Shown: piece after piece, positions 1-9,526 of the stretch | How positions within the stretch are numbered: the first letter of the stretch is position 1 | Layout of the letters: each line of letters begins with the position of its first letter | Assembly: GCF_009749525.1 (NCBI RefSeq) | Contig: NZ_WOAC01000017.1 | Span: 48,141-112,140 of the forward strand | From: Mesorhizobium xinjiangense | Lineage (GTDB): Bacteria; Pseudomonadota; Alphaproteobacteria; Rhizobiales; Rhizobiaceae | Direction of reading: 5' to 3' | Length of the DNA stretch: 64,000 nt | Program-made: the position numbers and the translations under genes | Notes under the pieces: generated by a model | Told to the model about the DNA's origin: nothing | Database searches by the model: none | What the model saw: the letters and a program-made list of their open reading frames with translations, nothing else

Positions 1-125
1 CAGTTAAGGAAGCATCAACCATAATGGCCCGGTCTGCTGCGATCTGCACTCCTTTGGCCCGACAATATGTCGAAAGATGGGGCTGCCTGCGGTGGTGGGG
101 CCGAAACGGCAGGGCCGGGGGGATT
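1..125. other. Window-edge intergenic sequence
   Basis: This stretch lies downstream of rlmH on the minus strand. I see no convincing gene, RNA or terminator in it. The short open frame that crosses it overlaps rlmH on the opposite strand and looks non-coding. Confidence 0.5.
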
Positions 126-608
126 TTACGCCCGGTGATAGGGGTGGCCGGCGAGGATGGTCGAAGCCCGGTACAATTGTTCGGCCAGAAGGATGCGCGC
201 CAGTTGATGGGGAAAGGTGAGTGCGCCGAAGGACAGGACGAGCGCAGCGGAACTGCGCAGGCCGGGATCATGGCCGTCAGGGCCGCCGATGGCCAGGACA
301 AGGTCCCTGCACCCCTGATCGCGAGTGGCGGCGAGCCTCTGCGCGAAGGCTGCTGAATCGATGGTCTTGCCGCGTTCGTCCAGCAGGATCAGTAGCGCAC
401 CGCCGTTCACGAAAGCCTGTACGCGCCCGGCCTCGTCGCGCTTGCGCTCGGCCGCGCTTTGCGCCCGGCTTTCGGGCGTCTCCTTCACGCCGCCCCATTC
501 AAGTCCGACCGGCGGGCCGGACTTGGAAAAGCGGTCGAAATAGCGTTGCGCCAGCTCGCGCTCCGGCCCGGCCTTCATCCGGCCCACGGCATGAACGGTA
601 ATGCGCAC
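126..608 (-). CDS. rlmH: 23S rRNA (pseudouridine1915-N3)-methyltransferase RlmH
   Basis: RlmH is the SPOUT-class enzyme that methylates N3 of pseudouridine 1915 in helix 69 of 23S rRNA, on assembled ribosomes in the cytoplasm. The 160-residue length is typical. The knotted SAM-binding region is visible as a glycine-rich LAIGGPDG loop near residue 106 and the family signature LTFPHQLARILLAEQLYRA from about residue 130, followed by the characteristic HPYHRA end. It sits 17 bases downstream of rsfS in a minus-strand run rsfS-rlmH, the usual rhizobial order, and is probably co-transcribed with it. Nothing is unusual. Confidence 0.96.
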   Translation of the reverse strand: MRITVHAVGRMKAGPERELAQRYFDRFSKSGPPVGLEWGGVKETPESRAQSAAERKRDEAGRVQAFVNGGALLILLDERGKTIDSAAFAQRLAATRDQGCRDLVLAIGGPDGHDPGLRSSAALVLSFGALTFPHQLARILLAEQLYRASTILAGHPYHRA

Positions 609-625
609 GGCCTTGCTTCAGCGGT

Positions 626-1000
626 TCAGTGAACCGTCTCGTCTTCCAGGTCGGGCGCCTGCCACATCTTCTCGATGTTGTAGAATTCGCGGACCTCTGG
701 ACGGAAGATATGGACGATGATGTCTCCGGCGTCGATAAGCACCCAGTCGGCGCTTGCCTGACCTTCCACACGCAGGCCGCCGAGACCGGCATCCTTGAGC
801 GTCTTGAGAAGATGATCGCTCACGGCGCTGACATGGCGGTTCGATCGGCCGGACGCGACGACCATGTAGTCGCCGAGGCTTGACTTCCCCTGAATGTCGA
901 TGGAGACGATGTTTTCGGCCTTGGAATCTTCCAGAGAGTCAAGGACGATCTTGAGGGCGAGGTCGGGACCGCTGCGGTTCAAACCTGCCGGCGAAGGCAT
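626..1000 (-). CDS. rsfS: Ribosome silencing factor RsfS
   Basis: RsfS (Iojap family) binds ribosomal protein L14 and blocks 50S-30S joining, which saves energy during starvation. The core is clear: a KAENIVSIDIQGKSSLGDYM segment, an ASGRSNRHVSAVSDHLLK helix, then DWVLIDAGDIIVHIF and the REFYNIEKMW end. The open frame extends upstream to 1063, but I chose the ATG at 1000 because GGAAGG lies 8-9 bases before it and the extra 21 residues have no family match. That gives 124 residues, close to the family norm. It is followed after 17 bases by rlmH and preceded by nadD. Confidence 0.94.
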   Translation of the reverse strand: MPSPAGLNRSGPDLALKIVLDSLEDSKAENIVSIDIQGKSSLGDYMVVASGRSNRHVSAVSDHLLKTLKDAGLGGLRVEGQASADWVLIDAGDIIVHIFRPEVREFYNIEKMWQAPDLEDETVH

Positions 1001-1122
1001 GATGTCGGCCTTCCTGCCTAGTGCTGTTCTCAGTGTCTTTCCTTTCAAAGCAAGAACAACCAAATCACCCGAAGGTGACCCTATGAAGATAGGACGAGAC
1101 CATTGTCAGTTTCAAGACGTGG

Positions 1123-1806
1123 CTACCTATCAAACAAAAGTGATGGTGTAGACAATTCGTCCCGCCGACGGCTCACCCCCCCCGAAACCGCCTGCTGCGT
1201 GCCGAACCTTTGACCTTCCGCTGCTTCGGCCGCACTGCGCAGCGCGGTCGATGACAGCGAGGATCGAGGCCCGTGTATGAAGGTCCATGCCGGCGGCGTG
1301 AGGCGTGCAAGCATCGGGGCCCCGGCTTCATCGATGCGCGCCCGCTCGAAGGTCTTGGCCATCTTGGAGGAGAGAAAGGACAGCGTCGAACCCGGCCGGT
1401 CGATGACGGCAATCGGGACGGTTGCGGCGATTTCGCGCCAGCGCTGCCAGCGATGGAAATCCTTCAGATTGTCGGCACCCATCACCCAGACGAAGTGAAC
1501 GCGCGGATAGCGCCGCCTCACCAGCGCCAGCGTGTCGGCGGTGTAACGCACATTGTGGCTCGCCTCGAAGGCGGTGACCTTGTTGCGCGGGTCGGCGGTG
1601 ATCTTTTCGCACAGTGCGATGCGCTCGGCGAGCGGTGCCAGCGCATGCGGATCCTTCAGCGGATTGCCGGGCGTGACCATCCACCAGAGCTGGTCGAGCC
1701 GCAGGCGGCGCAGCGCGATCTCCGCGACCAGGGCGTGGCCGGCGTGCGGGGGATTGAACGAGCCGCCGAACAGCCCAACCGTCATGCCGGGCTCGGCATG
1801 CGGCAT
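1123..1806 (-). CDS. nadD: Nicotinate-nucleotide adenylyltransferase NadD
   Basis: NadD joins ATP to nicotinate mononucleotide to make deamido-NAD in NAD biosynthesis. The nucleotidyltransferase signature GLFGGSFNPPHAGH is at residues 11-24, WWMVTPGNPLK follows near residue 40, and SSLSSTALR near residue 185 is the ISSTxxR motif. The open frame continues upstream through proA, but that part is only an antisense-frame shadow. The ATG at 1806 puts the signature close to the N terminus. The protein (227 residues) runs about 30 residues past the usual end, with a low-complexity tail that may be spurious. It lies 47 bases downstream of proA. Confidence 0.94.
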   Translation of the reverse strand: MPHAEPGMTVGLFGGSFNPPHAGHALVAEIALRRLRLDQLWWMVTPGNPLKDPHALAPLAERIALCEKITADPRNKVTAFEASHNVRYTADTLALVRRRYPRVHFVWVMGADNLKDFHRWQRWREIAATVPIAVIDRPGSTLSFLSSKMAKTFERARIDEAGAPMLARLTPPAWTFIHGPRSSLSSTALRSAAEAAEGQRFGTQQAVSGGVSRRRDELSTPSLLFDR

Positions 1807-1853
1807 GCGCAGATAACGCGGCGGAACGTCCGCCCGGGTCAAGGCCGGAACGA

Positions 1854-3140
1854 TCAAGGCCGCGTCTGGCCCGAGCCGCGCACGCGGTACTTGAACGACG
1901 TCAATTGCTCGACCCCGACCGGTCCGCGCGCGTGCATCTTGCCTGTGGCGATGCCGATCTCGGCGCCCATGCCGAATTCCCCGCCATCGGCGAACTGTGT
2001 GGAGGCGTTGTGCAGCAGGATCGCCGAATCGATCTCGTTGAAGAAGCGCTCGACCGCGCCGGCGTCCTGCGCCACGATGGCCTCGGTGTGGTGCGAGGAA
2101 TGGGCCTCGATATGGTCGATGGCGCCGCCGACGCCGTCGACCAGTTTTGCCGAAATGATGGCGTCGAGATATTCCGTCACCCAGTCGGCGTCGCTCGCCG
2201 GTTCGGCATCGGGGAAGACTGCGCGCACATCCGCCTCGGCGCGGATCGTGCAGCCGGCTTCGCGCAGGGCGGTCAGCGCCGGCACGAGATGCGTTTCGGC
2301 CACGGCGCGGTCGACGAGCAGCGTTTCGGCCGCGCCGCAGATGCCGGTGCGCCGCATCTTGGCATTGACGGCGATGGACACCGCCATGTCGAGGTCGGCC
2401 GATTTGTCGATATAGAGATGGCAGATGCCTTCCAGATGCGCGAAGACCGGCACGCGCGCTTCGCGCTGAACGCGTTCGACGAGGCTCCTGCCGCCGCGCG
2501 GGATGATGACGTCGATATTGCCGCCGAGCCCCTTGAGCATCTCGCCGACGGCCGCGCGGTCGGTGACCGGCACGAGCTGGATCGCGTTCTCGGGCAGGCT
2601 GGCCACCCGCAGCCCCTCGACGAGGCAGGCGTGGATGGCAGCCGATGAATTCATCGAATCCGAGCCGGCGCGCAATATGACCGCATTGCCCGCCTTCAGG
2701 CACAGCGCCCCGGCATCCGCCGTCACGTTGGGCCGGCTTTCGAAGATGACGCCGATGACGCCGAGCGGGGTGCGCACGCGCTCGATCTCGAGCCCGTTCG
2801 GCCGCTTCCAGGCGGCGATCACGTCGCCGACCGGATCCTTCAGCGCGGCGATGTCGCGGATGCTCGTCGCGATCGCCGCGATGCGCTCTGGCGTCAGCTT
2901 GAGCCGGTCCATGAAGGATGCGGCAAGCCCGTGCTCCTCGCCATTTGCCATGTCGACCGCATTGGCCTGCAGGATGGCATCGGCATTGCGCTCCAGAGCA
3001 TCGGCCATGGCCATCAGGGCGACATGTTTTTGCTCCGCCCGGACGAACCCAAGCGGTCGCGCGGCGGCACGCGCCCTGGCGCCCATATCCGCCATCAGCC
3101 CCGCGATATCGTTCCGCGCCGTTTCGTTGGTCGTTAGCAT
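1854..3140 (-). CDS. proA: Glutamate-5-semialdehyde dehydrogenase (gamma-glutamyl phosphate reductase)
   Basis: ProA reduces gamma-glutamyl phosphate with NADPH to glutamate semialdehyde, the second step of proline synthesis. It is a 428-residue aldehyde dehydrogenase-fold enzyme. The catalytic cysteine lies in [15 protein letters not shown] near residue 262. The cofactor region [18 protein letters not shown] (about residues 126-143) and the C-terminal [20 protein letters not shown] are both present. It follows proB by only 3 bases, so the pair is translated together and ProB and ProA can channel the unstable phosphate intermediate. Confidence 0.97.
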   Translation of the reverse strand: MLTTNETARNDIAGLMADMGARARAAARPLGFVRAEQKHVALMAMADALERNADAILQANAVDMANGEEHGLAASFMDRLKLTPERIAAIATSIRDIAALKDPVGDVIAAWKRPNGLEIERVRTPLGVIGVIFESRPNVTADAGALCLKAGNAVILRAGSDSMNSSAAIHACLVEGLRVASLPENAIQLVPVTDRAAVGEMLKGLGGNIDVIIPRGGRSLVERVQREARVPVFAHLEGICHLYIDKSADLDMAVSIAVNAKMRRTGICGAAETLLVDRAVAETHLVPALTALREAGCTIRAEADVRAVFPDAEPASDADWVTEYLDAIISAKLVDGVGGAIDHIEAHSSHHTEAIVAQDAGAVERFFNEIDSAILLHNASTQFADGGEFGMGAEIGIATGKMHARGPVGVEQLTSFKYRVRGSGQTRP

Positions 3141-3143
3141 TTG

Positions 3144-4292
3144 TCAGTCTCCAGACGCGGCCAGCATCCGCGTCGCATGGGTGACCACCAGATCGTCGCG
3201 GTGGATCATCGCGGCCCGGCCCTCATAGCCGAGCACCTCGGCGATCCGGGCGCTCTTCAGTCCGGCGATCTTTACGGCATCATCGGCATCGTAGGCAACC
3301 AGCCCGCGGGCGACCTCGCTTCCCTCGGGTGCGAGGACGGCCACCGTGTCGCCGCGCGAAAACGCACCTTCGACGGCGCGCACGCCGGCCGGCAGCAGCG
3401 ATTTGCCCGACAAAAGCGCGCGGACCGCGCCCTCGTCGACGACAAGTCGGCCGGCAGGCTCGAGATTGCCGGCGATCCAGGTCTTGTAGCCGCGCACCGG
3501 GGTTTCGCTCGGCCGGAAGAATGTCGCGCGCTCGCCGCGGTCTATCGCCGCGAGCGGATTCATGCGCGTGCCGGCGGTGATGATCATCGCGGCTCCTGCG
3601 GTGGTCGCGATCTTGCCGGCATCGAGTTTGGTGCGCATGCCGCCGCGCGACAGTTCCGACGCCGCCGCTCCCGCCATCGCCTCGATATCCGGCGTGATGT
3701 GTTCGACCACCGGCACGAAGCGCGCGGCCGGGTTGCGCCCCGGCGGCGCCGAATAGAGCCCGTCGATGTCGGACAGGAGCACCAGCAGGTCGGCGCCCAT
3801 CATGGTGGCGACGCGCGCGGCCAGCCGGTCATTGTCGCCGTAGCGGATCTCGCTCGTGGCCACTGTGTCGTTCTCGTTGATGACGGGCACCGCCTTCAGC
3901 TTCAACAGCGTCGAAATGGTGGCGCGCGCGTTGAGGTAGCGCCGGCGCTCCTCGGTGTCGCCGAGCGTGACCAGCACCTGGCCCGACTTCAACCCGCGGC
4001 GGCCGAGCGCGTCCGACCATGCTTCGGCAAGCGCGATCTGTCCCACGGCGGCTGCCGCCTGGCTTTCCTCCAGCTTCAGCGCGCGGCGGCCAAGGCCAAG
4101 GATCGTCCGGCCGAGCGCGATCGCGCCGGATGAGACGACGCAGACCTCCACGCCGGCTTTCGCCAGAACCGCGATGTCGCTCGAGAGCGAGGCGAGCCAT
4201 TCGCGCTTCAACCCGCTTTCACGGTCGACGAGTAGGGCCGAGCCGATCTTCACCGTTATCCGGCGGTATGAGGCAAGGGGCTGGAGGGTCAT
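3144..4292 (-). CDS. proB: Glutamate 5-kinase with C-terminal PUA domain
   Basis: ProB phosphorylates glutamate to gamma-glutamyl phosphate, the committed and proline-feedback-inhibited step of proline synthesis. The 382-residue protein has an amino-acid-kinase domain (KIGSALLVD at residue 15, [11 protein letters not shown] near 52, [21 protein letters not shown] near 138) and a C-terminal PUA domain from about residue 280 ([20 protein letters not shown]). It lies 17 bases after obgE and 3 before proA in an obgE-proB-proA-nadD-rsfS-rlmH array, the standard rhizobial arrangement. Confidence 0.97.
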   Translation of the reverse strand: MTLQPLASYRRITVKIGSALLVDRESGLKREWLASLSSDIAVLAKAGVEVCVVSSGAIALGRTILGLGRRALKLEESQAAAAVGQIALAEAWSDALGRRGLKSGQVLVTLGDTEERRRYLNARATISTLLKLKAVPVINENDTVATSEIRYGDNDRLAARVATMMGADLLVLLSDIDGLYSAPPGRNPAARFVPVVEHITPDIEAMAGAAASELSRGGMRTKLDAGKIATTAGAAMIITAGTRMNPLAAIDRGERATFFRPSETPVRGYKTWIAGNLEPAGRLVVDEGAVRALLSGKSLLPAGVRAVEGAFSRGDTVAVLAPEGSEVARGLVAYDADDAVKIAGLKSARIAEVLGYEGRAAMIHRDDLVVTHATRMLAASGD

Positions 4293-4309
4293 TGCGCTGC
4301 CATGGCGGC

Positions 4310-5380
<1,071 letters not shown>

Positions 5381-5481
5381 TTAGTCATCTGGTCGGTGTA
5401 AGTCACGTGGTGCTCCTCCTATCGCATCGGCTGGTGGAGTGCGAGAAAAGAATCTTTGTCCAGGAAGCGGGACCTCACGGC

Positions 5482-6348
5482 ATGAGATGCGTGACCTACA
5501 ACATCCAGTACGGCATCGGGCTCGACGGCAAATACGATCTGGCGCGCATCACCGATGCCGTGCGCGGCGCCGACGTCATCGCGCTTCAGGAGGTCACCCG
5601 CAACGGCCCCGACAATGGCGGCCGTGACATGGTGGCCGAGATCGCAGACCTGCTGCCGGACTATTTCTTCGTCTACGACGCGCCGTTCAGGGTCGATATG
5701 GGCTCGGCGGTGGAGGATGGGCGCGCCGTCAACCGCCATTTCCAGTTCGGCAACATGGTGCTGGCGAAAACGCCGATCCTGTCCTCGCGCAACCTTCTCC
5801 TGCCGCGCATGCGCACCTTCGACCGCCTCAACCTGCAGCGCGGGGCGCTCGAGGCGATGATCGACACGCCGTTCGGTCCGCTGCGCTTCTATTCGGTCCA
5901 TCTCGACCATACCAGTCCGGCCGAGCGCATGGCGCAAGTGCGCTTCCTGGTCGACAAGGCGCTCGCCTATCCGGTCGAGGGCGGCGCGGTGACGGGCGTT
6001 TCCGAGCATGGCTATCCCGAGCCGCCGCTGCCGGAAGGCTTCGTCCTGATGGGCGACTTCAACATGCAGCCGGGCTCGCCCGAATATGTCGAGATGACGG
6101 GGCCGGTCGATGCCGAATTCGGCGTCACGTTGCGCACGCGCCTGCCGGTGGATGCGGCACGGCTTGCCGGCGCCGCCGACGAGCGCGTCACCTGGATCGA
6201 CATACGGAAACCTGACGATCCGGCGCGCCGGCGCTGCCTCGACTATTGCTTCGTCCATGCGGGGCTCGCTCTGCACGTGAAGGCGTGCTGGATCGACACG
6301 GCAGCCGTCGGCTCCGACCATCGCCCGGTATGGCTGGAGCTCGAATGA
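5482..6348 (+). CDS. Endonuclease/exonuclease/phosphatase (EEP) family protein
   Basis: This 288-residue protein has the DNase I-like metallo-phosphodiesterase fold. Motifs in order are CVTYNIQYGIG (residue 3), ALQEV with the metal-binding glutamate (about 34), SVHLDHTSPAERM (about 138), LMGDFNMQPGSPEY (about 191) and GSDHRPVWLELE at the end. The open frame begins at 5338, but the ATG at 5482 places the first motif at the N terminus as in homologues. There is no signal peptide. The substrate cannot be told from sequence: nucleic acid, sphingolipid or inositol-phosphate cleavage are all known in this superfamily. It is divergent from obgE and convergent with the GNAT gene. Confidence 0.85.
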   Translation: MRCVTYNIQYGIGLDGKYDLARITDAVRGADVIALQEVTRNGPDNGGRDMVAEIADLLPDYFFVYDAPFRVDMGSAVEDGRAVNRHFQFGNMVLAKTPILSSRNLLLPRMRTFDRLNLQRGALEAMIDTPFGPLRFYSVHLDHTSPAERMAQVRFLVDKALAYPVEGGAVTGVSEHGYPEPPLPEGFVLMGDFNMQPGSPEYVEMTGPVDAEFGVTLRTRLPVDAARLAGAADERVTWIDIRKPDDPARRRCLDYCFVHAGLALHVKACWIDTAAVGSDHRPVWLELE

Positions 6349-6380
6349 GTGCGAATGGCGGGCACCACCCGCACTCACAT

Positions 6381-6414
6381 TTTCAGCCCTGGCCCCATTT
6401 CAGCTCTGGCCCCA
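6381..6414. repeat. Tandem 17-bp repeat at a gene 3' end
   Basis: Two adjacent copies of tttcagcYctggcccca (6381-6397 and 6398-6414) differ at one base. The second copy contains the last codons and stop of the minus-strand GNAT gene, so the first may be a duplicated gene end. The function is unknown. Confidence 0.6.
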
Positions 6415-6990
6415 TGTGCGAAGGCTGACCCAGGTCTTGCGGTCGAGGCGATAGCGCTCCACCGGTACGCGCCCGGCGGCCAGCGAATTCAGCATGCCCT
6501 GTCCGGCATACTGGAATCCGCATTTGTGGATGACACGGCGCGAGGCCGTGTTGATGACGCGGCAGGAGGCATGCAGCACGTCGATGGCGGTGGCCCGGAA
6601 CGCCAGGTCGACCAGTGCGTGGGCCGCCTCCGTGGCATAGCCGCGTCCCCAGTAGGGCTGGCCGATCCAGTAGCCGACCTCCAGCCCGCGCGGCGTCGCG
6701 TTCAGGCCGGCGCAGCCGATGAAGGCGCCGGTGTCGGAATTGGTGATCGCATAGGCACAGCCCGGCGCATGACGATTTCGGACGCCGGCAATGAAGCTGC
6801 GCGCATCGTTCTCGTCATAAGGGTGCGGCAGGCGCCCCAGCATCTCGGCGATGCGCCTGTCATTGGCCAGTTCGACGAGTTCGGCCATGTCGTCCGCGTG
6901 CGGAGGGCGCAGGACCAGTCGCTCGGCAACCAGCACCGGGCAATCGATTCTCAGACTTTCGTCCTCGACGTCTTCCTTCTCGGCAACCAT
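6400..6990 (-). CDS. GNAT family N-acetyltransferase (RimJ/RimL type)
   Basis: The protein has the RimJ/RimL acetyltransferase pattern that transfers acetyl from acetyl-CoA to an amine: LVAERLVLRPPHADDMAEL near the start, GAFIGCAGL and EVGYWIGQPYWGRGYATEA (the acetyl-CoA-binding loop) in the middle, and SRRVIHKCGFQYAG near the end. I chose the ATG at 6990 because GGAGG lies 7 bases upstream. A longer frame starts at 7008 but has no site. Length is then 196 residues. The substrate is not predictable. The ribosome binding site lies just beyond the rpmA terminator, so expression probably depends on read-through or a promoter inside that region. Confidence 0.85.
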   Translation of the reverse strand: MVAEKEDVEDESLRIDCPVLVAERLVLRPPHADDMAELVELANDRRIAEMLGRLPHPYDENDARSFIAGVRNRHAPGCAYAITNSDTGAFIGCAGLNATPRGLEVGYWIGQPYWGRGYATEAAHALVDLAFRATAIDVLHASCRVINTASRRVIHKCGFQYAGQGMLNSLAAGRVPVERYRLDRKTWVSLRTWGQS

Positions 6991-7005
6991 TTCGTGTCCT
7001 CCAGG

Positions 7006-7041
7006 CAAAGAAAAAGGGAGAGATGGCGGCCCATCTCTCCC
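7006..7041 (-). terminator. Rho-independent terminator of rplU-rpmA
   Basis: Read on the minus strand, an 11-bp perfect stem (gggagagatgg with its complement, 7016-7026 and 7031-7041) closes a 4-base loop and is followed by TTTTTCTTT. It lies 70 bases after the rpmA stop and is a textbook intrinsic terminator for that operon. Confidence 0.88.
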
Positions 7042-7109
7042 TGATGCTTTTTCTGGATTGTCCAGACACCGGTCCCGAGATGGGTCGCCGGTGTCTTGAG
7101 CGGAACCGG

Positions 7110-7379
7110 CTACTCCGCGGCCTCCATAATCGGGTTTACCGATACGTAGGTTCGGCCATTGGCTTTTTTGCTAAACGTGACGGCGCCAGCCTCGAGCGCA
7201 AAAAGCGTATGGTCCTTGCCCATGCCGACTTTGGTGCCGGGATGCCACTTGGTCCCGCGCTGACGCACGATGATGTTGCCGGCCAGCACCTTCTCGCCGC
7301 CGAATTTCTTCACGCCAAGGCGCTTGGATTCGGAATCGCGACCGTTGCGCGACGAACCGCCAGCTTTCTTGTGTGCCAT
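7110..7379 (-). CDS. rpmA: 50S ribosomal protein L27
   Basis: L27 is an 89-residue protein whose N terminus reaches toward the peptidyl-transferase centre. The sequence opens [20 protein letters not shown] and contains [18 protein letters not shown] and [17 protein letters not shown], all diagnostic. The frame extends to 7415, but AAGGAG lies 7 bases before the ATG at 7379, which is the conserved start. There is no N-terminal cleavage extension of the Firmicutes type. It follows rplU by about 90 bases and ends in a strong terminator. Confidence 0.98.
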   Translation of the reverse strand: MAHKKAGGSSRNGRDSESKRLGVKKFGGEKVLAGNIIVRQRGTKWHPGTKVGMGKDHTLFALEAGAVTFSKKANGRTYVSVNPIMEAAE

Positions 7380-7467
7380 CTCAAAACTCCTTCGCGCCGC
7401 TTCGGCGCCTCGCAATCCTTATGAGCGCGTTCGCGCTCCGTTTCAAGTCCGATTCAGGAACGGCGGA

Positions 7468-8127
7468 TTACTTCGCCAGTTCCTTCGCCTGCTCGCGCCA
7501 GTCGGTGATCTGCTCGGCGCTGAAGGGCATCGCCTCGTCGATCGTGGCGATGTCCTTGTCGCTCAGCTTCGCCACCTGCGCGAACTGGGTAATGCCCTGC
7601 TCGGCAAGCTGCTTGGCCGCGACCGGGCCGATGCCCTTGATCTTGGTCAGGTCGTCCGCCTCGCCCTTGGGCGCCGTGAACAGCGGAGCGGCGGCGGCAG
7701 CCTCGGCGGGCTTTGCCTGTGCCTTCGGCGCGGCCTTCTTGGCTTCCTTCGGTGCTTCCGGTGCTTCCTTCTTCGCGGCCGGCTTTGCGGCGGCCTTCTT
7801 CGACGGCTTTGCGCCATCCGTCAGGATCTCGGAGATCCGCACGGTGGTCAGAAGCTGGCGATGGCCGCGCTTGCGGCGCGAATTCTGGCGGCGGCGCTTC
7901 TTGAAGGCGATGACCGTCGGAGCGCGGCCCTGCTCGACCACTTCGGCCGCCACGCTGGCGCCGTCGACGAAAGGCGCGCCGATGGTGACCTTGTCGCCCT
8001 CGCCAAAGGCAAGCACGGTGTCGAGCTGGACGATATCGCCCACCTCGCCGGAAATCTTCTCGATCTTCAGAACGTCTTCAGCGGCAACGCGGTACTGCTT
8101 GCCACCGGTCTTGATGACTGCGAACAT
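7468..8127 (-). CDS. rplU: 50S ribosomal protein L21 with C-terminal HhH extension
   Basis: Residues 1-103 are canonical L21 ([20 protein letters not shown], then [18 protein letters not shown]), which binds 23S rRNA domain VI. Residues about 104-150 form an Ala/Lys/Pro-rich linker. Residues about 157-219 form a helix-hairpin-helix module ([20 protein letters not shown]). The total is 219 residues, twice the bacterial norm. Extensions of this kind are known in Rhizobiales L21, so this is a lineage trait and not an assembly artefact. GAAGGA lies before the ATG. It leads the rplU-rpmA operon. Confidence 0.97.
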   Translation of the reverse strand: MFAVIKTGGKQYRVAAEDVLKIEKISGEVGDIVQLDTVLAFGEGDKVTIGAPFVDGASVAAEVVEQGRAPTVIAFKKRRRQNSRRKRGHRQLLTTVRISEILTDGAKPSKKAAAKPAAKKEAPEAPKEAKKAAPKAQAKPAEAAAAAPLFTAPKGEADDLTKIKGIGPVAAKQLAEQGITQFAQVAKLSDKDIATIDEAMPFSAEQITDWREQAKELAK

Positions 8128-8474
8128 TTCTTGTCCTTCACTGTTCGGTCCGGCTCGTTAAGCGGCAGCACCGCCCGGCCGTCTTTTTGTCAGTCTGTTA
8201 CGGGTTCCAGATCGGCTCACCGCCTACGAAATCGGTTCGCCGATCCAGCTTCTTGTTTCTTCGCAATTCCACACGGAGAACCGGTATCCGCTTCTCCTGG
8301 AATTGCTCCAACAACAAACGGCGCGGATGGCCCACGCCGGAAGCCTGCGCTCGTTAGCCGAGGAGGGCGCCGGAGTCAAGACAAGCGGCAAAATCGTCTC
8401 ATTATTCTCTTGTTTCTGCCGGCCGCCTTCGCTATCTAGTGCGCCGCGCCTGAAACGGCCGACCACGACCTCGC
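8128..8474. other. rplU / tRNA-Ser divergent intergenic region
   Basis: About 350 bases separate rplU (minus) from tRNA-Ser (plus). The part next to rplU should hold its promoter and untranslated leader, but I cannot place the promoter with confidence. The tRNA promoter is annotated separately. Open frames crossing this region run into the tRNA and are not genes. Confidence 0.5.
8410..8438 (+). promoter_or_regulatory. Probable sigma-70 promoter of tRNA-Ser
   Basis: TTGTTT (8410-8415) and TATCTA (8433-8438) are separated by 17 bases and end 36 bases before the mature tRNA, a fitting layout for a short 5' leader. Confidence 0.5.
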
Positions 8475-8564
8475 GGAGAGGTGGCAGAGTGGTTGAATGC
8501 ACCGCACTCGAAATGCGGCATACGGGCAACCGTATCGGGGGTTCGAATCCCCCCCTCTCCGCCA
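8475..8564 (+). tRNA. tRNA-Ser(CGA)
   Basis: A 90-nt class II tRNA with acceptor stem GGAGAGG/CCTCTCC, discriminator G and encoded CCA. The anticodon CGA is at 8509-8511 in the loop CTCGAAA, there is a long variable arm, and the T loop is GTTCGAATC. It reads serine UCG codons. Its last 17 bases form the left attachment site of the integrated element that follows. Confidence 0.97.
8548..8564 (+). repeat. attL: tRNA-Ser 3' end core
   Basis: The 17 bases tccccccctctccgcca at the tRNA 3' end are repeated exactly at 14965-14981. This is the direct repeat expected from site-specific integration by a tyrosine integrase into the tRNA gene. Confidence 0.88.
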
Positions 8565-8626
8565 GCGAATTCATTCTGTCCTACGTCGCTGAATTCACTG
8601 AGTTTTCTTAATAGTCTCCTAAATTT

Positions 8627-8648
8627 GGTGCCCCACCGCGGTGCCCCA
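8627..8648 (+). promoter_or_regulatory. Candidate integrase arm-type sites, left end
   Basis: GGTGCCCCA occurs twice (8627-8635 and 8640-8648) separated by 4 bases. The same pair, with the same spacing and orientation, occurs at 14879-14900 near the right end. Paired short repeats inside both ends are what arm-type binding sites of a lambda-like integrase look like. Confidence 0.5.
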
Positions 8649-8710
8649 AAATCGCTCGTGCGTCGTTCAACTCTTCTGCGCTAGCGTGTGAGCAATATGG
8701 GGGATGAACC

Positions 8711-9505
8711 TTGGCTACCACACCGGATAAAAAACCAACGCTCGGGGAAAAAATCCTTGAGTCAGCCCCAGGCGTGTCTGCGCTGGTTGTAGCGATTAGC
8801 TTCGCCTTTGGAAGTGCCCAGCTCTTTGGGAAAACATTTGCGCTAGGCGTCTCGGCATCCGATTTTCTGTCGGTCAGCGATCTCGCAACCGCTACAGTTC
8901 GACATTCCCCATTTGCCATAATCATCCTGGTTGCGATGGTTTTGCTCGAACTGGTGCTTCCATCCGCTAGGAAGTCTGCACAAGATGAATTTCCGAGAGC
9001 TCATTACGGGATATTCTTTCTAACTCTTATTGCGGCAATGGTCTTCTTTTGGACTGTGCGCCCGTCATTAGCCGCACATTGGATACTCCTTCTATCGTTT
9101 CCGCTGTCCTTTTCTTTCCTAAAGATCACAAATTTTAAGGTGGACCAGGATGTGGTTCCGCCTTGGACAGGGCTGCTAGCACTCCTAATGGTTTTCGTTG
9201 GGCTTGGGTTTCTATCCAGCTATTCCGATACAATCCGTGACGTCACTGCTATGGGCAATAGAGCGCCCAAGGCCAAACATTCAATATGCTTCGAGGATCG
9301 CTGTAGGCCTGGGCTTTTGGTAGTGCGCTTTGCGGAAACCTCGGTCATTCGCTGGGTCCCCGAGGAGGGGCTGGACTATATCCCTAATAACCAAATTGCA
9401 CGGATATCGATAGCTGAGCCGGTGGCGGATCGGCCAATATTCAACGTATGGGGCACAATCGCAGCCGGATGGAGTTGGTTACTCGCGCGAGCCGGTGGAC
9501 AGTAG
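8711..9505 (+). CDS. Hypothetical integral membrane protein
   Basis: I do not recognise a family. The 264-residue protein has about five hydrophobic segments (near residues 20-40, 65-83, 97-114, 119-137 and 150-170) followed by a soluble tail of about 90 residues containing SICFEDRCRPG. The start is a TTG preceded by GGGGGA, since no ATG fits. Its base composition is visibly more AT-rich than the flanking chromosome, which supports foreign origin. It is the first gene inside the tRNA-Ser element and has no obvious partner, so a role in exclusion or defence is only a guess. Confidence 0.6.
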   Translation: MATTPDKKPTLGEKILESAPGVSALVVAISFAFGSAQLFGKTFALGVSASDFLSVSDLATATVRHSPFAIIILVAMVLLELVLPSARKSAQDEFPRAHYGIFFLTLIAAMVFFWTVRPSLAAHWILLLSFPLSFSFLKITNFKVDQDVVPPWTGLLALLMVFVGLGFLSSYSDTIRDVTAMGNRAPKAKHSICFEDRCRPGLLVVRFAETSVIRWVPEEGLDYIPNNQIARISIAEPVADRPIFNVWGTIAAGWSWLLARAGGQ

Positions 9506-9526
9506 CTGCCCGCCAAGCGCCTACGA

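Noticed and set aside
1806..2703. N-terminal extension of the nadD frame through proA
   Set aside because: Its residues are arginine-rich low complexity without family match and overlap proA. NadD homology begins at the ATG at 1806.
5419..6378. Long frame antisense to the exonuclease-family gene
   Set aside because: High-GC DNA gives long antisense frames. The sequence has no family features, while the plus-strand frame has clear catalytic motifs.
8303..8684. Small frames crossing tRNA-Ser
   Set aside because: They translate the tRNA gene itself and have no ribosome site or recognisable domain.
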